DNA of 13,139 nt from JBCDIQ01 sp039024295. Lineage in GTDB: Bacteria > Bacteroidota > Bacteroidia > J057. The DNA lies in assembly GCA_039024295.1 (NCBI GenBank), contig JBCDIQ010000139.1:1-13139 (forward strand), in the 5' to 3' direction. Below the pieces are notes generated by a model, which saw only the letters and a program-made list of their open reading frames with translations, did no database searches and was not told the origin of the DNA. A program made the position numbers and the translations under genes. This document shows, piece after piece, positions 9,001 to 13,139 of this stretch; position 1 is the stretch's first letter, and each line of letters begins with the position of its first letter.

Positions 9001-12000
9001 GACAATGGCAGCACTTCAACAGCCCAGAACCCCGCACAACTGTATGGAACGGCAGGTGCTTATGATGTATTCCTGCGGATCATCGATAACAACGGGTGTA
9101 GAGACAGCATTACCCAAGTGACGGATGCCTATGATTTACCAACTGCAAATTTCTTTTCCAATGATACCATGGGCTGTGCCCCGCAAGTGGTCCGCTTTTT
9201 CGACCTAAGCACTGGTCCAGCAGCTGCTGCAAGGTGGCTGTGGGACTTTGGTGATGGAAATACAGACACGGTTCAGAATCCTGTTCATACTTATGCCAAT
9301 GAAGGAAATTATGATGTACAGCTCATCATGTGGGATGCGAATGGGTGTAGTGACACGATCTTGTTTACCGACTACATCCGACTGTCAATCCCTGATGCCG
9401 ATTTTACCATGGATCAGCGTAATGGATGTCCAGGAACTACCGTTGAATTTACAGATCAATCAGTACCGGACTTTCCATTGGTTATCTGGGCCTGGGATTT
9501 TGGAGATGGAAATACCTCTTCCTTGCAGAATCCCCAGCATGTCTTTGGGGCTGCTGGAACTTATACCGTTACGCTGACAGTTACCAATGTAAACGGGTGT
9601 ACCAGCACCTACCAGGACAGCGTGTTAATTTATGCACCTCCTACAGCTGATTTTTCACCAGATGCAGCCGCAGGTTGTGCCCCTTTCCTGGCCCGTTTCA
9701 ATGACGGATCCATTGCCAACCAGTCTGGGGCAAGCTTGGTAAGTTGGAACTGGACATTTGGAGACGGAAATACCTCCACTGCTCGCAACCCAGGTAATAC
9801 GTACCTGACCCCAGGGGTTTATAATGTTCAACTGATCGTTGCCGATAACCTGGGATGTCAGGACACTTCGTCATCAACAGTAGAAGCCTTTGGGCTGCCA
9901 ACAGCCAACTTTACGGCAAGTGATACCTTCAGTTGTTCGCCAATTGCGATACAGTTTACCGATGGTTCAACCGGACCGAATACGATCACCGGATGGCAGT
10001 GGAATTTTGGCGATGCAGGTACGGATACCGTTCAGAATCCCTCCCACTTGTACACTGCTGATGGTACTTATGATGTGACCCTTACTGTTACTGATACAAA
10101 TGGTTGCCAAAGTGTCCTGACACGCCTAGCTTATGTAAGGCTATCAAGGCCAGACGCCAACTTCACCCTTTCTGATTCATTGGGTTGTCCATTGACCACC
10201 GTTACCTTCGTTGATGCCAGTATAGCTGATACCACCCTCGTGGGATGGCAGTGGAGTTTTGGAGACGGAGGGACAGATACCGTCAGAAACCCCAGTCACC
10301 AGTACACCACTCCAGGCTTGTACGATGTAACCTTGATCACCACGAATATCATTGGGTGTCAGGATACCTTTACGATGCAGCGTGCCGTTCGAATCTTGGA
10401 CCGCCCGGGTGCAAACTTCACCATGTCAGCCCCTTCTGGTTGTATTCCGTTTAATTTACAGTTTTTCAATAATTCTACGCTGGCCTCTTCCCCTATTATC
10501 TCCTATAATTGGGACCTGGGAAATGGACAGACTTCTAACCAGACCAACCCCTCAACCAGCTATACTTCGGCAGGTATTTACACCGTAAGGCTGATTGTTA
10601 CGGATGCAAATGGATGTAGAGATACCATTTCCCGCACTGTCGAAGCCTTTGGCCTTCCAACTGCAGATTTCATGTCTGTAGATACGTTTGGATGTGCACC
10701 TACCGTAATTCCATTTATCGACCAAAGTATTGGGGCAACTGCATGGGAGTGGAGTTTTGGAAATGGATCAACATCAAATCAGCGTTTTCCATCTGTACTC
10801 TACACCCAAAATGGAGTATATGATGTAAGCTTGAAAATCTGGGACATAAATGGATGTCAGGACAGTGTGCTGAAGCCTAACTACATCCGTCTTACCCAGC
10901 CAACAGCGAGTTTTAGTGTGGATAAGATTCAGGACTGTCCTGGACTCACCTTCAACTTTACAGATTTATCGGTTCCAGATCATCCATTGACCTCTTGGTC
11001 CTGGAACTTTGGAGACGGGAATACATCGACTCTACAGAACCCCTCTCATGCCTATCAGGTAGCGGGTACGTACAGCGTGACCTTAATTGTCACCAACGTA
11101 TTGGGGTGTTCAGATACCCTGACGAGAACCAACTTGGTGACTGTTCCAAATCCGCCTCAGGCAGCAATTATTCCTACGACCTTGAGTGGCTGTACGCCGT
11201 TTAGCACCAGTCTTTCAGATGGGTCTATTGCTGGCAGCTCTCCGCTCACCGGCAGGGTATGGACCTTTGGGAATGGAAATTCTTCAACTGCAGCAAACCC
11301 TAATGTTATTTATACCACACCGGGCGTTTACACGGTTCAACTCATTGTAACAGACGCACTCGGTTGTCTTGATACTGCTACGCAGCAATTAGAGGCATTC
11401 GCCTTGCCAAATGCACAGTTTTCAGCAAGCGACACCATCGGATGTTCGCCTATTGCTATCACCTTTTCCGAATTGTCTGCCGGACCCGCCCCTGTGACCC
11501 AGTGGACCTGGAATTTTGGGGATGGGAATTCAAGCACCCTCTCAAGTCCTACTCATATCTACACCAACGATGGGAGCTATACTGTAAGCCTCACGGTGGA
11601 AGACGCCAATGGCTGCCGAGATTCTCTGACCAAGCCGAGTTACATCAACCTGACGCGGCCTGCTGCAGATTTTACCCTTACGCCTGCACAAACTTGTCCC
11701 GGTACTACGCTGTCATTTACAGATGCAACTACCCCTGACTACCCACTGGTGAGTTGGGAATGGGACTTCGGAGATGGCACAAGCTCTACCTTGCAGAATC
11801 CTACCCATTTTTATGGAGCAGGAGGTGTATACACCGTGCGACTCATTGTGACCAATGTTCAGGGATGTCGTGACACGGTAACCAAGCCTGCAGTAGTTCA
11901 AATCTATACCCCGCCAACAGCTGGTATCTCTTTATCTGACAATGATGGGTGTACTCCATTTGGCATTGCGATTACAGACGTATCCGTAGCAGGATCTGCT

Positions 12001-13139
12001 CCTGTAACCAACTGGCAATGGGACTTTGGTGATGGAACCACCTCCACTGCCCAAAACCCAGGTCATACCTATACTACTCCAGGAACGTACACCATCAGCC
12101 TGATTACGACCGATGGAAACGGGTGCCGTGACACGGTATCTCAGTCGGTGACTTCTTATCAGTTGCCGACGGCAGATATGTTTACAGTTGACACATCTGG
12201 CTGTGCCCCACGAACGGTCAGTTTCTCTGACCTCAGTTCTGGTCCTGCTACACTTGCCAACTGGAACTGGAGCTTTGGCGATGGGAATACGTCGACTGCT
12301 CAGAATCCTGTTCACACTTATGTAAACGTTGGGAATTACACCGTTCAGCTGGAGGTTGTGGATGTAAACGGTTGTGCTGATACCCTCATTCGACCTAATT
12401 ATATTCAGCTTTCTAATCCTACTGCTGACTTTGTGGTAAGTGATTCGCAGAGCTGTAGAGGCAATACGGTACAATTTACCGATACCTCCATTCCAGATGC
12501 GCCACTTGTAAGTTGGCAGTGGGACTTTGGCGATGGCAATACCTCCACTGCCCAAAATCCTGTTCACACCTACACAACTCAGGGGACTTACACCGTAGAG
12601 TTAGTGGTGACCAATATGAACGGCTGTACCGACACCGTTCGGAAACCAAGTATTATTCAGGTTTTGACTGGCCCAGAAGCCGTGTTCAGTTTGTCTTCCC
12701 GAGTAGGCTGTATTCCGTTTGCGCTTACAGCAAACGACCGTTCTGTGGCCTATGATGGTGCATTGAACGACTGGCAGTGGACGTGGGGAGATGGTCAGAC
12801 TACTTCAGGAGCTAATTCTGGATATACCTACACGACCCCTGGCCGTTACACCATTGGATTGACAGTTACCGATGTAAACGGTTGTGTAGACACCGTAAGC
12901 CAAGTGGTAGAAGCACGAGGACTACCGACAGCGGAATTTGTATCCCTTGATACCATTGGTTGTGGGCCTCAGGCGACTACCTTCTCGGATCAGTCTACAG
13001 GTCCGGCGACCATTAACCAATGGTTCTGGAACTTTGGCGATGGCAATACCTCAAATTCAAGAAATCCGATCAACACCTACCTCAACGATGGGGTGTATGA
13101 TGTGGAATTGATCGTAAGCGATGTAAATGGCTGTCGGGA
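3025..13139 (+). CDS. giant secreted PKD-repeat protein, at least 40 PKD domains, 3' end outside window
   Basis: ATG at 3025 opens a frame of 3371 complete codons with no stop to the window edge. Residues 1-31 form a signal peptide (K-L-R-R, then L-L-L-A-I-F-L-S-L, cleavage near M-Q-A|Q-V), which fixes this start; a weak AGGG at 3011-3014 precedes it. From residue 33 the protein consists only of PKD domains of about 80-87 residues: an opening strand (A-D-F / A-N-F), a Cys-Pro turn, x-F-x-D-x-S, W-x-W-D-F-G-D-G-N-T-S, Q-N-P-x-H-x-Y, G-x-Y-x-V-x-L, and N-G-C-x-D-T near the end. PKD domains are Ig-like beta-sandwiches used in extracellular proteins as stalks, spacers or binding modules. Composition is rich in Thr, Ser, Asp, Asn and Gly and poor in Lys, as expected for an exposed filament. 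No enzyme domain is visible. Such proteins in Bacteroidota usually end in a T9SS or gliding-associated C-terminal domain, which here would lie beyond the window. An adhesin or surface-filament role is inference; the PKD assignment is certain. Confidence 0.95.
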   Translation, partial: MKIKLRRTVGTPLYQLLLAIFLSLGTQVMQAQVADFTPDNTSGCAPLVAVNFINNSSGGAVSYLWDFGNGNTSTLASPGAFYTVPGTYVVRLTVDFGGGLSDTHTDTVVVFAGPTVDFGINPNFGCVPHSVNFTDLSVAGDTAIVDWIWDFGDGTTSSLQNPSHTYNSIGSYDVTLVATDGNGCRTTFIKNDSVDVSTPPTIDFSASNTQSCNAPLTTRFTSSVSPTGTYTYLWDFGDGNTSTAPNPGHAYSTTGNYSVTLTVTDQNGCAETESKFDFIQIGRPVADYNVSNSIACAGQPVNFINLSTGADSYSWDFGDGGTSTNSNPIHSYAAPGTYNVRLLAQNTVDGCSDVIVKTNIVEVRPSPLVNFSATNNIGCQVPQSVTFTDASTNAATYLWDFGDGNTASAPSPVTHVYTAQGIYDVTLTVTSVDGCQTTRTIPSLVQIVPPTANFAADSVAGCIPLDVDFQDLSISNDPITLWTWTFGDGTGSTVQNPRKTYTSVGTFDVTLTIRTASGCIASITQADYIQAGTRPIVDFTANPVAVCVDDLVTFNNMTNVGNIWQWFFGDGNGSNAQFPTHAYQDTGTFDVTLIANHFGCFDTLIREEYIRVFGPIADFELAPQRGCDVPLTVTFTDASIDPTGWVWDFGDGNTDTVQNPVHTYTSPGTYTVRLTVVNDSSGCTDVFEQDITISKPTASFTVGNTFGCNGITVPITNESLNATNYTWDFGDGGTSTAANPSYTYNTPGTYRITLIAEDNFGCRDTFENPVNINIIGTDVIFDADTTFGCAPLSVTFSNASRSYPSTNSIIAYFWDFGDGGTSGAANPVYTYSTPGVYDVRLTVIDDQGCVSTLTRPSYINPTFPTAQFTTSDTLACPGALVSFNDQSIGNGLNYFWDFGDGNSSIVVNPQNLYPGNGSYTVTLTVIDANGCSDSEVKFNHINISKPTAAFANTSVRKACPPLQVTFTDQSSSDVVSWLWDFGDGSTSTLPNPSKVYGIAGNYSVRLIVENTEGCRDTILKSGLVELDGPAGSFTMGPLSGCNPLTVNFSASTAGAVSWQWDFGDGSLGTGATTSHTYTRDTIAYPILSIRDTAGCLVTVQSPDSIDVKPLPIPSFTTNFTDICLGQRVFFTNTSSSADPIVLYEWDFGDGTTSNVRNPDHTYTTVGNYDVSLALQTSEGCRDTVTTPITITVKGPPTAFFTPSRTRGCVPLTNVVFRDSSFGSFPIVDWRWDFGDGGIDSAQFPVYTFNNSGIYNVSLIVTDIEGCSDTMFQVITVDALPNMDFTVSDRFSCAPDQLRFTDQTSSSASITNWFWQFGDGATSTQQNPVHTYAIDGNYTVSLQVTDANGCSNSLTRNSYIVLRHPVADFVSTAVPSCPGQRVRFTNTSTPDTTLNFYFWQFGDGGTSRGQNPRRTYNNPGTYDVTFVVGNILGCRDTITKPAHVTIYTPPTASMVVSKTAFCTPDSIRVISTSTNGTSPITSTFWEFGNGNVANTQVANFTYTISGNYTLRLTVTDSLGCEDRETQTINAYPVPEVDFVADDTLNCAPINITFTDQTTSSATLTNWLWDFGDGTFGAGNRPINRYNTNGVYDVSLIATDINGCRDTLIKPQYIVLDHPTANFSIVDTLACTLEDIQFYDLSAGNLPITGWDWDFGDGNTSNVQNPVHRYSAPGTYTVRLVASDSKGCTDAITRTTLVRILPSPIIGFSVSDNADCTPFGVGFTDASAPNGSPIVSRLWEFGDGNSSTSVNPFHTYTTPGIYSARLTLTDLNGCTSRDSVSLTSYTRPIANFSSADSLGCLTQTVTFTDSTVSPYLLSSWSWNFGDGNTDTVQSPVHSYSGLGPYTVRLEVEDQFGCRDTIIKTNFVSLFDPQVDFTLSRTQGCPGVSVTFTGSASVDTSVANWFWDFGDGQIGFGQTTSHTYNNPGQYTVGLVIQTVVGCIARQSKVNVIQVFEAPNAGFEAIPPAGCTPFATQFQDTSSTGSAAITQWFWDFDNGSTSTAQNPAQLYGTAGAYDVFLRIIDNNGCRDSITQVTDAYDLPTANFFSNDTMGCAPQVVRFFDLSTGPAAAARWLWDFGDGNTDTVQNPVHTYANEGNYDVQLIMWDANGCSDTILFTDYIRLSIPDADFTMDQRNGCPGTTVEFTDQSVPDFPLVIWAWDFGDGNTSSLQNPQHVFGAAGTYTVTLTVTNVNGCTSTYQDSVLIYAPPTADFSPDAAAGCAPFLARFNDGSIANQSGASLVSWNWTFGDGNTSTARNPGNTYLTPGVYNVQLIVADNLGCQDTSSSTVEAFGLPTANFTASDTFSCSPIAIQFTDGSTGPNTITGWQWNFGDAGTDTVQNPSHLYTADGTYDVTLTVTDTNGCQSVLTRLAYVRLSRPDANFTLSDSLGCPLTTVTFVDASIADTTLVGWQWSFGDGGTDTVRNPSHQYTTPGLYDVTLITTNIIGCQDTFTMQRAVRILDRPGANFTMSAPSGCIPFNLQFFNNSTLASSPIISYNWDLGNGQTSNQTNPSTSYTSAGIYTVRLIVTDANGCRDTISRTVEAFGLPTADFMSVDTFGCAPTVIPFIDQSIGATAWEWSFGNGSTSNQRFPSVLYTQNGVYDVSLKIWDINGCQDSVLKPNYIRLTQPTASFSVDKIQDCPGLTFNFTDLSVPDHPLTSWSWNFGDGNTSTLQNPSHAYQVAGTYSVTLIVTNVLGCSDTLTRTNLVTVPNPPQAAIIPTTLSGCTPFSTSLSDGSIAGSSPLTGRVWTFGNGNSSTAANPNVIYTTPGVYTVQLIVTDALGCLDTATQQLEAFALPNAQFSASDTIGCSPIAITFSELSAGPAPVTQWTWNFGDGNSSTLSSPTHIYTNDGSYTVSLTVEDANGCRDSLTKPSYINLTRPAADFTLTPAQTCPGTTLSFTDATTPDYPLVSWEWDFGDGTSSTLQNPTHFYGAGGVYTVRLIVTNVQGCRDTVTKPAVVQIYTPPTAGISLSDNDGCTPFGIAITDVSVAGSAPVTNWQWDFGDGTTSTAQNPGHTYTTPGTYTISLITTDGNGCRDTVSQSVTSYQLPTADMFTVDTSGCAPRTVSFSDLSSGPATLANWNWSFGDGNTSTAQNPVHTYVNVGNYTVQLEVVDVNGCADTLIRPNYIQLSNPTADFVVSDSQSCRGNTVQFTDTSIPDAPLVSWQWDFGDGNTSTAQNPVHTYTTQGTYTVELVVTNMNGCTDTVRKPSIIQVLTGPEAVFSLSSRVGCIPFALTANDRSVAYDGALNDWQWTWGDGQTTSGANSGYTYTTPGRYTIGLTVTDVNGCVDTVSQVVEARGLPTAEFVSLDTIGCGPQATTFSDQSTGPATINQWFWNFGDGNTSNSRNPINTYLNDGVYDVELIVSDVNGCR
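3121..6357 (+). repeat. PKD domains 1-13, irregularly spaced block
   Basis: The conserved Trp codon of the W-D-F-G-D-G motif lies at 3217, 3469, 3724, 3967, 4219, 4474, 4720, 4963, 5203, 5464, 5710, 5959 and 6202. Successive spacings are 252, 255, 243, 252, 255, 246, 243, 240, 261, 246, 249 and 243 bp, with no regular order. Differences come mainly from the loop between the first Cys and the Trp pair. Domain 1 is atypical: its motif is W-D-F-G-N-G, and the second cysteine is replaced by a G-G-G-L-S stretch. Domains 6 and 7 have W-T-F-G-D-G and W-F-F-G-D-G. Domain 13 lacks the Q-N-P-x-H motif and has a short Cys-Trp loop and an unusual linker (I-D-V-K-P-L-P), making it look like a junction piece before the ordered array. 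Confidence 0.9.
6358..13139 (+). repeat. higher-order repeat: nine 759-bp (253-aa) units, each of three PKD types (B-C-A)
   Basis: Conserved Trp codons of domains 14-40 lie at 6457, 6715, 6964 / 7216, 7474, 7723 / 7975, 8233, 8482 / 8734, 8992, 9241 / 9493, 9751, 10000 / 10252, 10510, 10750 / 11002, 11260, 11509 / 11761, 12019, 12268 / 12520, 12778, 13027. Spacings cycle 258, 249, 252 bp. The only deviation is 240 instead of 249 before 10750. Units start at 6358, 7117, 7876, 8635, 9394, 10153, 10903, 11662 and 12421; the last is cut by the window end. Types also differ in sequence. B usually opens C-P-G and often has T-N in place of T-D before the second Cys. C opens C-T/I-P-F in most copies and ends with an E-A-F-G-L-P-T-A-like linker. 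A opens D-T-x-G-C-x-P, in later copies with S-x-G-P-A before the Trp pair, and ends N-Y-I-x-L-x-x-P. DNA identity between units is only patchy. Confidence 0.9.

Noticed and set aside
8864..9577. Plus-strand alternative-frame open stretches (8864-9121, 9248-9577 and several others) within the PKD gene
   Set aside because: They overlap the continuous 3025-13139 frame, which carries clear PKD domains throughout, so a frameshift or nested gene is not needed to explain the sequence.
3121..13139. Regularly spaced repeats suggesting a CRISPR array or satellite DNA
   Set aside because: The spacing is ~250 bp and always a multiple of three, the frame stays open, and conservation is at protein level. 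It is a coding PKD repeat.

Overview
The window looks like a chromosomal segment of a Bacteroidota bacterium, probably a Saprospirales/Lewinella-type or related environmental lineage. The grounds are a protein with a type IX secretion (T9SS) type A C-terminal sorting domain, signal peptides ending in the A/S|Q pattern common in this phylum, a DUF2490-type protein, and a giant secreted PKD-repeat protein with W-D-F-G-D-G motifs. The phylum call is firm. The finer placement is inference, because no rRNA or housekeeping marker is present.

Layout: (1) 1-251, plus strand: the last ~83 codons of an alpha/beta-hydrolase-like enzyme, with its 5' part outside the window. (2) 260-1519, minus strand, converging on it with an 8-bp gap: a 419-aa secreted protein with an N-terminal jelly-roll-like module, a fibronectin/Ig-like linker and a T9SS type A domain. 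(3) 1520-1667: a divergent intergenic region. (4) 1668-2381, plus strand: a 237-aa DUF2490 family protein, probably an outer-membrane beta-barrel. (5) 2382-3024: 643 bp of AT-rich non-coding DNA with only weak regulatory candidates. (6) 3025 to the window end (13139), plus strand: one uninterrupted reading frame of 3371 complete codons with no stop. It encodes a signal peptide followed by 40 consecutive PKD (Ig-like beta-sandwich) domains and still continues when the window ends.

The main discovery is the internal organisation of the PKD protein. Domains 1-13 (about 3121-6357) are ordinary tandem PKD domains with irregular spacing. From domain 14 (6358) onward the array is a higher-order repeat. 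Three distinguishable PKD types (called B, C and A here) alternate strictly, with Trp-to-Trp spacings of 258, 249 and 252 bp, so the true unit is a 759-bp / 253-aa trimer present nine times, the last cut by the window end. The pattern is broken once, by a 9-bp in-frame shortening in domain 31. Almost every domain carries one cysteine near its start and one near its end, which suggests a disulfide in each domain. The DNA of the copies has diverged, so this is an old or diversified expansion rather than a fresh tandem duplication.

Functionally, the PKD protein is most likely a very long, stiff, disulfide-stabilised surface or secreted filament, perhaps an adhesin exported by the same T9SS that handles the 419-aa protein. 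The expected C-terminal sorting or gliding-type domain lies beyond the window and was not seen.
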